Below, piece by piece: positions 18,501-27,529 of a stretch of 64,000 nt of DNA. The DNA comes from JAUVKT01 sp036350795 (GTDB lineage Bacteria > Bacteroidota > Bacteroidia > Bacteroidales > VadinHA17). How positions within the stretch are numbered: position 1 is the first letter of the stretch; each line of letters starts with the position of its first letter. The DNA is taken from the NCBI GenBank assembly GCA_036350795.1, contig JAZBNV010000004.1:39547-103546 (forward strand), read 5' to 3'. The notes below the pieces were generated by a model. It saw only the letters and a list, made by a program, of their open reading frames with translations, searched no databases and had not been told where the DNA came from. The position numbers were made by a program, and so were the translations under genes.

Positions 18501-19369
18501 CAAATAAATGGACTACAGACAAGAAGAAGAATGAAACAATAAACCAGCTGCTTCATAACTATCTTATCAAGTATAAGGAGATTGACGGGGTATTTAAGCG
18601 TAAGAAATATAATATCAGTATTGGCGACGAACTACCAACAGGTATAGTGCGCCTTGCCAAAGTATATATTGCCAAGAAGCGTAAAATCAAGGTCGGTGAT
18701 AAGATGGCCGGACGCCACGGTAACAAGGGTATTGTTGCCAAGATAGTGAGAGCCGAAGATATGCCCTTCCTGGAAGACGGAACGCCGGTCGATATAGTGC
18801 TTAACCCGCTGGGTGTACCATCCAGGATGAACCTCGGACAGATTTATGAAACTGTTCTGGGCTGGGCAGGAGAAAAGCTTGGTCTTAAATTCTCTACTCC
18901 AATCTTCGATGGCGCCACGCTTGATGAGATTACCCAGTATACCGATAAGGCTGGTGTGCCAAAGTATGGTAAAACCTATCTTTTTGATGGTGGTACAGGC
19001 GAGAGATTCGACCAGCCGGCAACAGTGGGTGTGATCTATATGCTGAAACTGGGTCATATGGTTGATGATAAAATGCATGCCCGTTCTATAGGCCCCTATT
19101 CACTGATTACCCAGCAGCCCCTCGGAGGTAAGGCACAGTTCGGAGGACAGCGTTTTGGTGAGATGGAAGTATGGGCACTGGAAGCATTTGGAGCTGCACA
19201 TATACTGCAGGAAATACTTACCATTAAGTCTGACGATGTAATCGGAAGAGCAAAAGCTTACGAGTCAATTGTTAAGGGTGAACCTATGCCGCAGGCAGGT
19301 ATACCTGAATCGTTGAATGTACTGTTACACGAACTGCGTGGACTGGGTCTTAACCTCAGCCTCGATTAA
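15560..19369 (+). CDS. rpoB: DNA-directed RNA polymerase subunit beta
   Basis: The 1269-residue beta subunit. Conserved blocks include the rifampicin-region segment FFGTNQLSQFMDQTNPLAEMTHKRRMSALGPGG (residues about 473-505), GRLCPIETPEGPNIGLI, the active-site flap and switch regions, GDKMAGRHGNKGIV and the C-terminal GGKAQFGGQRFGEMEVWALEAFGA. The region that confers rifampicin sensitivity appears wild type. It lies 97 bases after rplL, behind an attenuator-like hairpin. Confidence 0.98.
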   Translation: MSAKNSKRISFASIKNQLEYPDFLEVQLKSFEEFFQMGTTPENRKKEGLYQVFAENFPISDTRNNFILEFLDYSIDPPRYTIEECIERGLTYSVPLKAKLKLFCTDPEHEDFDTVIQDVYLGTVPYLTERATFVINGAERVVVSQLHRSPGVFFGQSIHANGTKLYSARIIPFKGSWIEFATDINNVMYAYIDRKKKLPVTTLLRAIGYESDKEILEIFNLAEEQKVSKTNLKKLVGRRLAARVLKSWFEDFVDEDTGELVSIERNEVVLDRETVIENEHIDLIVDSGAKDILLHREDQNISDYAIIYNTLHKDPCNSEEEAVLYIYRQLRNAEPPDVSTARDVIDKLFFSDKRYDLGEVGRYRINTKLGLNTEMDVKVLTKEDIIEIIKYLIELINSKTDIDDIDHLSNRRVRTVGEQLFNQFGVGLARMARTIRERMNVRDNEVFTPVDLINSKTLSSVINSFFGTNQLSQFMDQTNPLAEMTHKRRMSALGPGGLSRERAGFEVRDVHYTHYGRLCPIETPEGPNIGLISSLCVYSKINDLGFIETPYRKAENGVVDLSNKGIVWLSAEEEEDKVIAQANAPIDDNGKFINPRVKSRFEADYPHEEAAKVNLMDVAPNQIASIAASLIPFLEHDDANRALMGSNMMRQAVPLMKPESPIVGTGLEAQTVRDSRILTVAEGDGVVEFVDAEEIVIRYSRSDEEKFVSFDDDIKRYKLPKYLKTNQNTCVNLIPIVKKGDKVKKGDVLSEGYGTQDGELALGRNLKVAFMPWKGYNFEDAIVISEKVVQDDVFTSIHIDEYLLEVRDTKRGIEELTSDIPNVSEEATKDLDENGLIRIGAHVKPGDILIGKITPKGESDPSPEEKLLRAIFGDKAGDVKDASLKAGPSLHGVVIDKKLFSRSVKDRKSKAVEKPLIEKIDAEFEKGAEDLKMRLVDKLFILVNGKTSQGVKDYLNVDVIPKGTKFTLKQLQELDYLNINPNKWTTDKKKNETINQLLHNYLIKYKEIDGVFKRKKYNISIGDELPTGIVRLAKVYIAKKRKIKVGDKMAGRHGNKGIVAKIVRAEDMPFLEDGTPVDIVLNPLGVPSRMNLGQIYETVLGWAGEKLGLKFSTPIFDGATLDEITQYTDKAGVPKYGKTYLFDGGTGERFDQPATVGVIYMLKLGHMVDDKMHARSIGPYSLITQQPLGGKAQFGGQRFGEMEVWALEAFGAAHILQEILTIKSDDVIGRAKAYESIVKGEPMPQAGIPESLNVLLHELRGLGLNLSLD

Positions 19370-19418
19370 ATCGTGTTATTTAATTATTTGATTTTATTGA
19401 TTTTAATAAATACATCAT

Positions 19419-22400
19419 ATGTCATTCAGGAAAGATATTAAAACAAAAACCATTTATTCGAAGATCACTATTGGACTGGCATCGCCGGAGGAGATTCTTG
19501 ATCGTTCAAGCGGTGAGGTTTTAAAACCCGAGACGATTAATTATCGTACCTATAAACCCGAGCGTGACGGCCTGTTCTGTGAACGGATCTTCGGTCCGGT
19601 TAAAGACTATGAATGTCACTGTGGTAAATATAAGAGGATAAGGTATAAAGGGATAGTATGCGACCGCTGTGGTGTTGAAGTGACAGAAAAGAAGGTCCGT
19701 CGCGAAAGAATGGGTCATATTGCCCTGGTAGTACCGGTGGCACATATCTGGTATTTCAAATCCCTTCCGAATAAAATAGGCTACCTGCTTGGTTTACCAA
19801 CAAAAAAACTGGATTCTATTATCTACTACGAAAGGTATGTGGTAATAAATCCCGGAGTGAAAGCTGCCGACGGAATCTCTTATCTTGATTTTCTTACAGA
19901 GGAAGAATACCTCGATATAATTGAAACTCTTCCGAAAGAAAACCAGCACCTTGAGGATAACGATCCTAATAAATTTATTGCCGAAATGGGTGCAGAGGCT
20001 CTTCATTTGCTTCTGAGCCGGCTGGATCTCGACGACCTGTCATTTACCCTCAGGCATAAGGCCAGTAACGAAACATCTCAACAGCGTAAAAATGAGGCCC
20101 TTAAAAGGCTCCAGGTAGTTGAGGCTTTCAGGGCATCAAAGAGTATTAACCGTCCGGAATGGATGATAATCAAGGTTGTACCCGTTATACCACCTGAACT
20201 CAGACCGCTCGTGCCGCTTGATGGCGGAAGGTTTGCAACCAGCGACCTGAATGATCTGTATCGCAGGGTAATTATCAGGAATAACAGGCTTAAACGCCTG
20301 ATCGAAATTAAAGCTCCTGAAGTAATTCTCAGGAACGAGAAAAGGATGCTGCAGGAAGCTGTTGATTCACTCTTTGATAATTCAAGGAAGGTGAATGCTG
20401 TAAAAACTGATGCAAACAGGCCTCTTAAGTCGCTGAGCGACAGCCTTAAAGGTAAGCAGGGCCGTTTCCGCCAGAACCTCCTTGGTAAGCGTGTCGACTA
20501 TTCTGCCCGTTCTGTTATAGTGGTGGGACCTGAACTGCAACTTCATGAATGCGGTCTGCCCAAGGATATGGCTGCCGAACTATATAAGCCTTTTATTATA
20601 AGGAAACTTATAGAAAGAGGAATAGTAAAGACAGTTAAGTCTGCCAAGAAGATTGTTGATCGTAAAGATCCTGTTGTATGGGATATACTGGAGAATGTAC
20701 TGAAGGGACACCCTGTACTTCTTAACAGGGCTCCTACACTGCACAGGCTTGGGATACAGTCATTCCAGCCAAAACTGATAGAAGGAAAAGCAATACAGTT
20801 ACACCCCCTGGTATGTACGGCATTTAACGCTGACTTCGACGGCGACCAGATGGCAGTGCACCTGCCTCTTGGAAATGCTGCCATACTGGAAGCACAGATA
20901 CTGATGCTTGCTTCTCATAATATTCTTAACCCTGCAAACGGAGCTCCTATTACAGTTCCATCTCAGGACATGGTACTTGGCCTGTATTATATGACCAAGG
21001 CCAGGGCATCCAGCAAGGATCATAAAGTTAAAGGTGAGGGTCTTGTATTCTATTCGCCCGAAGAAGCAAATATTGCATTCAACGAAGGTAAAGTTGACCT
21101 GCATGCTCTTATAAAGGTGAAAATTGATGATGTGGTAGATGGTGAAAAAGTTAAGCATATTGTTGAAACAACCATTGGAAGGGTAATATTTAATGAGCAC
21201 GTGCCCGAAGAAGTTGGTTATATCAACGAGCTGCTAACCAAGAAATCGCTCAGAGACATAATAGGTAACGTCCTTAAAAAGTCGGGTACTGCCAAAACGG
21301 CTGCTTTCCTTGATGCCATTAAATACCTTGGCTATACCAACGCCTTTAAGGGAGGTCTGTCGTTTAACCTTGATGATGTTATTATTCCCGAAGAGAAGAT
21401 TCAGCTTGTGGAAGAAGGATATAAGCAGGTTGAGGATGTACTTGCAAACTACAATATGGGTTTTATTACAAACAATGAACGATATAACCAGATTATCGAT
21501 ATCTGGACCCATACAAATGCCAGGCTGACCCAGACTCTTATGAAACAATTGTCGGGCGACAGGCAGGGCTTTAACTCTGTTTACATGATGCTCGACTCCG
21601 GAGCAAGGGGATCAAAAGAACAGATTCGTCAGCTCTCAGGTATGAGGGGACTTATGGCCAAACCACAGAAGTCAGGATCAACAGGTTCGGAGATTATCGA
21701 AAACCCGATCCTTTCAAACTTCAAGGAAGGTCTTTCGGTTCTTGAATACTTTATTTCAACCCACGGGGCACGTAAAGGTCTGGCAGATACTGCACTAAAA
21801 ACGGCCGATGCCGGGTACCTTACCAGGAGACTCGTCGACGTTTCACAGGATGTTATTATTTCTGAGCCTGACTGCGGTACCCTGCGCGGACTGGTAGCAA
21901 CTGCAATCAAGAAAAATGAAGAAGTTGTTGAATCACTCTTTGAAAGAATACTGGGAAGAACAACTGTACACGATATTTACCACCCTTTAAGCGGACAATT
22001 GCTGGTTGAAGCAGGTGTTGAACTTACAGAAGAACTTGCTGCACTGATAGAGGATTCCCCAATAGAACAGGTTGAGATACGTTCGGTGCTGACCTGCGAA
22101 TCAACCAAAGGTGTATGTGCCAAGTGTTATGGCAGAAATCTTGCCAACGGAAAAATGGTTCAGAAAGGAGAGTCGGTAGGAGTAATTGCTGCACAGAGTA
22201 TCGGCGAACCAGGAACCCAGCTTACCCTGCGTACATTCCACGTTGGTGGTACAGCATCAAATATTACCTCCGAATCGAGCATTGTTGCCCGCTATGATGG
22301 CATTGCAGAAATAGAAGAGCTGCGAACGGTAACAAAGAATGATGCAGAACTGGGTAAAATTGATATTGTTATCGGTCGTCTGGCAGAACTTAAAATTGTA

Positions 22401-23732
22401 GACAAGAATACAGGAATAGCACTTTCAACGCATACCGTACCTTACGGTTCAAAACTTTATATTAAATCCGGCAACCAGGTTAAAAAAGGCGACCTGATAT
22501 GCGAATGGGATCCTTTTAATGCTGTAATAATCTCTGAATTGGCAGGTACAATTGCATTCGAGAATCTTATTGAAGGCATTACCTGCCGAGAAGAATCTGA
22601 TGAGCAAACCGGTTTTAAGGAAATGGTTATTATCGAAACAAGGGATAAAACCAAGAACCCTATAATTAAGATTCTCGATAAGAAGGGAGAGGAAGTAAAG
22701 CTTTATAACCTTCCGGTGGGAGCTCACCTTGTTGTGGAAAATGGTAAAGCCGTAGGAGCAGGGGATATACTGGTTAAGATACCAAGAGCCGTAGGTAAAT
22801 CTGGTGATATTACCGGTGGTCTGCCAAGGGTAACCGAGCTGTTTGAAGCCAGGAACCCGTCTAATCCGGCTGTAGTGTCGGAAGTTGACGGTGAAGTCTC
22901 TTTCGGAAAAATCAAGCGCGGAAACAGGGAGATTGTTATCCAGCCCAAGGACGGGACAACAAAGAAATATCTTGTTCCCCTTTCAAAGCAGATACTGGTC
23001 CAGGAGAATGACTATGTAAGAGCAGGTGTGCCTCTGTCGGATGGTGCAATAACTCCTGCCGATATACTTGCTATTAAGGGGCCCACCAAGGTTCAGGAGT
23101 ATATCGTAAATGAAATACAGGAAGTATACCGCCTGCAGGGTGTGAAGATTAATGATAAGCACTTCGAGATTATCGTCAGACAGATGATGCGTAAAGTTGA
23201 AATAATCGACCCGGGCGATACAAGGTTCCTTGAGAAACAGGTTGTAGATAAACTTGAGTTTATGAATGAGAACGACTGGATTTATGATAAGAAGGTTGTT
23301 ATGGAATCAGGCGATTCACAGGTTTTAAAGGCAGGCCAGATTATCAGTGCCAGGAAGCTCAGGGATGAAAACTCAATGCTTAAAAGGAAAGACCTTAAGA
23401 AGGTTGAAGCCAGGGATGCAATTCCTGCCACTTCAAGCCAGGTTCTGCAGGGTATTACCAAGGCAGCACTGCAGACAACCAGTTTCTTTTCTGCAGCCTC
23501 ATTCCAGGAAACCACAAAAGTTCTGAATGAAGCCGCAATAAACGGAAAAGTTGACTACCTCGAAGGTCTGAAGGAGAATGTTATCGTCGGACACCTTATT
23601 CCTGCCGGTACAGGCGCCAAAGAATACAGGAATATGGTGGTAGGATCAAAAGAGGAATACGAAGCACTGGTTGGTGAGTCAGATGGCAGTGCCGCCGGTA
23701 AACTTGAAACTGTTGAAGTGGATAAAAAATAA
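19419..23732 (+). CDS. rpoC: DNA-directed RNA polymerase subunit beta'
   Basis: The 1437-residue beta' subunit. It shows the N-terminal zinc ribbon (CHCGKYKRIRYKGIVCDRCG), the catalytic NADFDGDQMAVH motif that binds Mg2+, the second zinc site (CESTKGVCAKC) and the trigger-loop region with SIGEPGTQLTLRTFHVGG. Length is normal for Bacteroidota. It follows rpoB by 49 bases. Confidence 0.98.
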   Translation: MSFRKDIKTKTIYSKITIGLASPEEILDRSSGEVLKPETINYRTYKPERDGLFCERIFGPVKDYECHCGKYKRIRYKGIVCDRCGVEVTEKKVRRERMGHIALVVPVAHIWYFKSLPNKIGYLLGLPTKKLDSIIYYERYVVINPGVKAADGISYLDFLTEEEYLDIIETLPKENQHLEDNDPNKFIAEMGAEALHLLLSRLDLDDLSFTLRHKASNETSQQRKNEALKRLQVVEAFRASKSINRPEWMIIKVVPVIPPELRPLVPLDGGRFATSDLNDLYRRVIIRNNRLKRLIEIKAPEVILRNEKRMLQEAVDSLFDNSRKVNAVKTDANRPLKSLSDSLKGKQGRFRQNLLGKRVDYSARSVIVVGPELQLHECGLPKDMAAELYKPFIIRKLIERGIVKTVKSAKKIVDRKDPVVWDILENVLKGHPVLLNRAPTLHRLGIQSFQPKLIEGKAIQLHPLVCTAFNADFDGDQMAVHLPLGNAAILEAQILMLASHNILNPANGAPITVPSQDMVLGLYYMTKARASSKDHKVKGEGLVFYSPEEANIAFNEGKVDLHALIKVKIDDVVDGEKVKHIVETTIGRVIFNEHVPEEVGYINELLTKKSLRDIIGNVLKKSGTAKTAAFLDAIKYLGYTNAFKGGLSFNLDDVIIPEEKIQLVEEGYKQVEDVLANYNMGFITNNERYNQIIDIWTHTNARLTQTLMKQLSGDRQGFNSVYMMLDSGARGSKEQIRQLSGMRGLMAKPQKSGSTGSEIIENPILSNFKEGLSVLEYFISTHGARKGLADTALKTADAGYLTRRLVDVSQDVIISEPDCGTLRGLVATAIKKNEEVVESLFERILGRTTVHDIYHPLSGQLLVEAGVELTEELAALIEDSPIEQVEIRSVLTCESTKGVCAKCYGRNLANGKMVQKGESVGVIAAQSIGEPGTQLTLRTFHVGGTASNITSESSIVARYDGIAEIEELRTVTKNDAELGKIDIVIGRLAELKIVDKNTGIALSTHTVPYGSKLYIKSGNQVKKGDLICEWDPFNAVIISELAGTIAFENLIEGITCREESDEQTGFKEMVIIETRDKTKNPIIKILDKKGEEVKLYNLPVGAHLVVENGKAVGAGDILVKIPRAVGKSGDITGGLPRVTELFEARNPSNPAVVSEVDGEVSFGKIKRGNREIVIQPKDGTTKKYLVPLSKQILVQENDYVRAGVPLSDGAITPADILAIKGPTKVQEYIVNEIQEVYRLQGVKINDKHFEIIVRQMMRKVEIIDPGDTRFLEKQVVDKLEFMNENDWIYDKKVVMESGDSQVLKAGQIISARKLRDENSMLKRKDLKKVEARDAIPATSSQVLQGITKAALQTTSFFSAASFQETTKVLNEAAINGKVDYLEGLKENVIVGHLIPAGTGAKEYRNMVVGSKEEYEALVGESDGSAAGKLETVEVDKK

Positions 23733-23738
23733 AGCGTT

Positions 23739-24065
23739 ATGGCAGAGAGTAGCAAGAACCCCAATCCGAACCAGATCAATATTGAGCTTAACGAGGAGGT
23801 TGCGCAGGGAACATATTCAAACCTTGCCGTAATTACTCATTCTGCTTCAGAATTTGTGGTGGATTTCGTAAGGATAATGCCGGGGATACCAAAAGCCCAG
23901 GTTAAGTCCAGGATAATTCTTACCCCGGAGCACGCAAAAAGACTGCTTAATGCACTCCAGGATAATATTTCCAAGTTCGAATCAAGCCATGGTATTATTA
24001 AGGAGGTGCAGGGCTCAGGGTCACTTCCGCCGCTTAATTTTGGCGGACCTACAGCCCAGGCCTGA
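23739..24065 (+). CDS. DUF3467 family protein
   Basis: A 108-residue protein that follows rpoC by 6 bases. The sequence matches the DUF3467 pattern: an N-terminal INIELNEEVAQGTYSNLAVITHS, a central FVVDFVRIMPG, and VKSRIILTPEHAKRLLNALQDNI. Its position after rpoC is widely conserved in Bacteroidota, suggesting a role near transcription, but no biochemical function is known to me. No membrane segment or metal motif is seen. A strong terminator follows. Confidence 0.85.
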   Translation: MAESSKNPNPNQINIELNEEVAQGTYSNLAVITHSASEFVVDFVRIMPGIPKAQVKSRIILTPEHAKRLLNALQDNISKFESSHGIIKEVQGSGSLPPLNFGGPTAQA

Positions 24066-24074
24066 ATGAAATGG

Positions 24075-24106
24075 AACCTGTCATAGAAGTATGGCAGGTT
24101 TTTTGT
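24075..24106 (+). terminator. Intrinsic terminator of the rpoBC operon
   Basis: AACCTGTCAT (24075-24084) pairs with ATGGCAGGTT (24091-24100), with one wobble and a 6-base loop, and is followed by six T residues. Confidence 0.85.
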
Positions 24107-24117
24107 TCAAACTTGCT

Positions 24118-24125
24118 TATCTTTG
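24118..24125 (+). promoter_or_regulatory. -7 box upstream of the small lipoprotein gene
   Basis: TATCTTTG matches TAnnTTTG 14 bases before the first possible start codon. No -33 TTG has normal spacing, so this is a partial match. Confidence 0.45.
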
Positions 24126-24139
24126 TACTAATAAGATAA

Positions 24140-24541
24140 ATGATTATGAAGTATATATATAAAATAGCCCTTATTTCTATTATAGCATCAGCCGCTCTTA
24201 TTGGCTCCTGCAAGAAACAGCCAAAATGTGGTTGTGATGGCGATATAATTCGTACAATGACCAAAGAATCGGTATATATCTATTACGACGAGGAGAATAA
24301 TTCAGCCGGTTTCTCATGGGATGGTAACTCTTATGCAAGGTACTATTTCTGTAATCCGGCAAGCATGATGCCTGAGCTTAAAAAGTTTGAGCAGAATGAA
24401 AGGGTGCTGATTACCTGCGACCTCTACTATGATTGCAACTACCTGATGCAGGCCGGTAATAACTCATACTACAGCTATATGTACCAGGCATATGCAGCCG
24501 ATGTAAAGGAAATTGAATCTGCTATCTACGGCAATAATTAG
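24140..24541 (+). CDS. Small lipoprotein of unknown function
   Basis: 133 residues from the ATG at 24140, or 131 from the ATG at 24146; the second fits the nearby promoter as well. A lipoprotein signal ends in the lipobox IGSC, followed by KKQPKCGCDG. The mature part is acidic and rich in Tyr and Asn, with four more cysteines (two in CGC, two in the FCNPAS and YYDCNY contexts) that could form disulfides in the periplasm or at the surface. I recognise no family. It is a single-gene unit, bounded by terminators on both sides. Confidence 0.75.
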   Translation: MIMKYIYKIALISIIASAALIGSCKKQPKCGCDGDIIRTMTKESVYIYYDEENNSAGFSWDGNSYARYYFCNPASMMPELKKFEQNERVLITCDLYYDCNYLMQAGNNSYYSYMYQAYAADVKEIESAIYGNN

Positions 24542-24569
24542 GCTGGCTGAAAAAACTTTTTTTAGTTGC

Positions 24570-24595
24570 AGGTCCCTGAGAAGGGACCTTTTTTT
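24570..24595 (+). terminator. Intrinsic terminator after the small lipoprotein
   Basis: An 8-bp perfect stem AGGTCCCT/AGGGACCT with loop GAGA is followed by seven T residues. It shows that the next gene cannot start at 24566, which lies inside the hairpin region. Confidence 0.9.
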
Positions 24596-24619
24596 GTATC
24601 TTTCTTAAAATTAATAAAG

Positions 24620-25396
24620 GTGCAGAAGAGTATAACTGTTATTGGTGCAGGCAGGGTAGGATCGGCCCTTGGAAAGTCGCTGTTTGCAGCAGGTCATTCA
24701 ATTGATCTTGTTGTTTCGGCTACTCAGGAATCTGCACTTGAACTTGCCGCTGCTGTTAATTCAGAATGGACTACAGATACCAGTACGGAAATTGTTTCAG
24801 ATATTCTTGTGCTGGCAGTGCCCGACAGCCAGCTACGACATGTTGTAAGCGGCCTTGCACTAAGAAAAAATTGCTGTATTGTGCATACGGCAGGTGCCTT
24901 TGGGACCGAGGTTTTTGATATGCATAAGGGGATTTTAAACGGCGTACTCTATCCTTTCCAGACCTTTACCAGGGGCAGGGATATTGACATGGCCGCAGTA
25001 CCCTTCCTTGTTGAGGGAAATAACAGGCTAAGCCTTGAACTAATTGAAGCACTGGCCATGACAATCTCAACAAGCGTGTATCGTGTTTCTGCTGATAACA
25101 GGAAACTTGTTCATGTGGCAGGGGTATTTGTAAATAATTTTGTAAATCACCTCTATGGTATTGGAGAGGATCTTGTTGAAGCTGCAGGCCTGCCGCCTGA
25201 GATACTCAATCCCCTGCTAAGTGAAACAAGGGATAAACAGTGCAGCCTTGGTTCAGACAAAGCTCAGACAGGTCCGGCTGTAAGAAATGATACCAATACT
25301 ATTGAAAAGCACCTGGAATTATTATCTTATTCGCCGGAATTAAGCGATATTTATGAACTAATCAGCAATTTGATAATTAAGAGATTCAGTAAATAA
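24620..25396 (+). CDS. Rossmann-fold DUF2520 protein
   Basis: A 258-residue protein with an N-terminal NAD(P)-binding fold (ITVIGAGRVGSALGKSLFAAGH) and a C-terminal helical domain of the DUF2520 type, resembling the ProC/2-dehydropantoate reductase superfamily. The Asn-rich stretch VAGVFVNNFVNHLYGIGEDL and KAQTGPAVRNDTNTIEKHL are typical of the family. The substrate is unknown. The GTG at 24620 is taken as the start because an upstream in-frame ATG lies inside a terminator hairpin. It is the first gene of a tight five-gene run ending with the S46 peptidase. Confidence 0.85.
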   Translation: MQKSITVIGAGRVGSALGKSLFAAGHSIDLVVSATQESALELAAAVNSEWTTDTSTEIVSDILVLAVPDSQLRHVVSGLALRKNCCIVHTAGAFGTEVFDMHKGILNGVLYPFQTFTRGRDIDMAAVPFLVEGNNRLSLELIEALAMTISTSVYRVSADNRKLVHVAGVFVNNFVNHLYGIGEDLVEAAGLPPEILNPLLSETRDKQCSLGSDKAQTGPAVRNDTNTIEKHLELLSYSPELSDIYELISNLIIKRFSK

Positions 25397-25400
25397 CAAT

Positions 25401-25922
25401 ATGAGTAATTTCAAGGAAGACCTGCGGGATATCAAGGCTTTTATTTTTGACATAGACGGGGTGCTTTCCACCCAGACAATTACCCTGGATAAAGGTGGAC
25501 ACCCCTTAAGAAGTATTAACCTGAGAGACGGGTATGCTCTTCAGCTTGCAGTAAAAAACGGATACAGGATTGCTGTGATCTCAGGGGGTAATTCGGAGTC
25601 GTACAGGAAGAGATTAAAGTCGCTTGGTATTTCAAATGTTAACCTTAACTCGTCGAATAAGCTGAAAGTGTTCGACGAATATATTGAAAATGAGAATCTT
25701 AATCCTGCAGAGGTGCTCTATATGGGCGATGATATTCCCGACCTTGAAGTTATGAAAAGGGCAGGAATAGCCGTTTGCCCGGCAGATGCTGATAGTGAGG
25801 TAAAACAGATTTCGAATTATATCTCCGATAAAAAGGGGGGAGAGGGGTGTGTAAGAGATATAATAGAGCAGGTAATGAGACTGCATGGTAAATGGCTAAA
25901 TAATGATGCTTTTTTATGGTAA
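25401..25922 (+). CDS. kdsC: KdsC-like HAD phosphatase
   Basis: A 173-residue HAD-superfamily hydrolase without a cap domain. Motif I is FDIDGVLS (nucleophile and acid/base Asp), motif II is VISGGNS, motif III lysine is in SSNKLKVF, and motif IV is MGDDIPDLEVM. Size and motifs match KDO-8-phosphate phosphatase, which acts in lipopolysaccharide core synthesis. The neighbours are not LPS genes, so another small phosphate ester is possible. It overlaps the next gene by 7 bases. Confidence 0.8.
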   Translation: MSNFKEDLRDIKAFIFDIDGVLSTQTITLDKGGHPLRSINLRDGYALQLAVKNGYRIAVISGGNSESYRKRLKSLGISNVNLNSSNKLKVFDEYIENENLNPAEVLYMGDDIPDLEVMKRAGIAVCPADADSEVKQISNYISDKKGGEGCVRDIIEQVMRLHGKWLNNDAFLW

Positions 25923-26908
25923 GAATTAAGGAATTTCTGAAACTGGTAAGATGGCAGAACCTGCTTATAGTTGCTGCAACCATGTTCCTGATGAGGTATA
26001 TGATTTGCGGGCAAATAGTGGGGCTGCTTCCCTATATCCCTGAGTCTACGGGTAAACCTGAAGTTATGCTGCTCAGCCTGAGCCTTCTTGATTTTTTAAT
26101 ACTGGTATTGTCCACGGTTTTCATAACTGCTGCAGGATATGTGATTAATGATTACTTTGATATACGTACCGACCTGGTAAACAGGGGTAAAGTGCTTGTG
26201 GGTACCAGGATAGCCAGAAGAAAGGCAATGATGTGGCATAATATCCTTAATATAACAGGTATCTCGGGTGGCTTTTATGTTTCATACAAGATCGGTTTCT
26301 TCTGGCTGGGAATATTCTTTATGCTTGTTTCAGGACTGCTGTATTTCTACTCGGCAAGCTACAAGAGGCAATTCCTGGTGGGCAACCTTGTGGTATCATT
26401 CCTTACAGCCATGGTTCCTTTTATGGTTGTTGTATACGAGGCTGCGGCAATCCATTTGCATTACTATGATCTTGCAGTTAATATGCCGGCATTATCGGTA
26501 ATGTTTTACTGGGTAGGAGGGTTTGCTGTCTTTGCTTTTATATCAACACTTCTGAGGGAGATAGTTAAGGATATGGAAGACTTTGAAGGTGATAAGGCAT
26601 ATGGCTCCAGGTCGCTGCCTGTTGTTGCCGGCATAAAAATATCCAGGTTTGTTGTGCTGAGTATTGCAGCTGTTCTGCTGCTGATGCTTCTTTTTGTATG
26701 GTACTTCCACCTGCGCGACAGCATTACCCTGATATATATACTTGCGGTTCTGGTGGTTCCGCTGGCTCTATCCCAGTTTTACGTAATCAGGAACAGGTCG
26801 CAGGCAGATCTTCACAGGGCAAGCAACTGGCTTAAGATATTGATGCTGGGAGGAATCTGCTATTCACTTGTTGTATTCTATATAGTAAAAACCAGTACCG
26901 GAGTATAA
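25916..26908 (+). CDS. UbiA-family prenyltransferase
   Basis: A 330-residue inner membrane protein with 8-9 hydrophobic helices. Both Asp-rich prenyl-diphosphate/Mg2+ motifs are visible: NDYFDIRTD near residue 79 and DMEDFEGDKAYGSRSLP near 219. Family members attach polyprenyl chains to aromatic or glycerol acceptors. In Bacteroidota this subfamily is often named geranylgeranylglycerol-phosphate geranylgeranyltransferase; whether it is that or a menA-type enzyme cannot be settled from sequence alone. It overlaps the end of the phosphatase gene and is 1 base from maf, indicating translational coupling. Confidence 0.85.
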   Translation: MVRIKEFLKLVRWQNLLIVAATMFLMRYMICGQIVGLLPYIPESTGKPEVMLLSLSLLDFLILVLSTVFITAAGYVINDYFDIRTDLVNRGKVLVGTRIARRKAMMWHNILNITGISGGFYVSYKIGFFWLGIFFMLVSGLLYFYSASYKRQFLVGNLVVSFLTAMVPFMVVVYEAAAIHLHYYDLAVNMPALSVMFYWVGGFAVFAFISTLLREIVKDMEDFEGDKAYGSRSLPVVAGIKISRFVVLSIAAVLLLMLLFVWYFHLRDSITLIYILAVLVVPLALSQFYVIRNRSQADLHRASNWLKILMLGGICYSLVVFYIVKTSTGV

Positions 26909-26909
26909 G

Positions 26910-27509
26910 ATGGTAGATGCATTGTTAGGTAAACGTGAACTGGTACTTTTTTCTTCGTCCCCAAGACGTAAGGAACTGATGGAAGGGGCAGGTTTTAAAC
27001 TGAGAGTGGAAGAATATCCTTTCAACGAATCATACCCGCAGGACTGCAGTATTGATAAGGTTGCACTCTACCTGGCAGAGCAAAAGGCCGCGCAGCTCCC
27101 GCTTGAAAAATCTGCCGACAGGATAATTATTACAGCTGATACTATTGTTGCCATGGGAGACAGGATACTGGGTAAACCTGCTCACCGTGACGAAGCCATT
27201 GAGATGTTAAGCACCTTATCAGGTAATTCGCACAGGGTACTTACAGGTGTTTGCATTAAATCAGGAAGCAGGTGCCGGTCTTTTGTTTCAGAAAGCAAAG
27301 TTAAATTTGCAGATCTTAGCATCGGGGAAATTGAATATTATGTCGATAACTATAAGCCCTTCGATAAGGCCGGGTCATATGGAATACAGGAATGGATCGG
27401 CTATATTGGTGTGGAATATATAAGCGGGTCCTATTTTAACGTAATGGGATTACCGGTGCAAAAGCTCTATAGCGAGCTAAAGGAGTTTTTAAAGGAACTT
27501 AATTCATAA
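26910..27509 (+). CDS. maf: Maf-family nucleotide pyrophosphatase
   Basis: A 199-residue Maf/YceF protein. Key motifs are SSSPRRKELMEGAGF at the N-terminus, ADTIVAMGDRILGKP (catalytic Asp) and the C-terminal KAGSYGIQEW. These enzymes hydrolyse non-canonical or modified nucleoside triphosphates (dTTP/UTP or m7GTP) to monophosphates and PPi, and have been linked to division arrest. It forms part of the same co-directional run. Confidence 0.93.
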   Translation: MVDALLGKRELVLFSSSPRRKELMEGAGFKLRVEEYPFNESYPQDCSIDKVALYLAEQKAAQLPLEKSADRIIITADTIVAMGDRILGKPAHRDEAIEMLSTLSGNSHRVLTGVCIKSGSRCRSFVSESKVKFADLSIGEIEYYVDNYKPFDKAGSYGIQEWIGYIGVEYISGSYFNVMGLPVQKLYSELKEFLKELNS

Positions 27510-27529
27510 TTCTAAAAAACAAATAAACC

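Noticed and set aside
24566..24619. Early start for the DUF2520 protein
   Set aside because: It would lie inside a strong terminator hairpin; GTG at 24620 immediately precedes the Rossmann motif.
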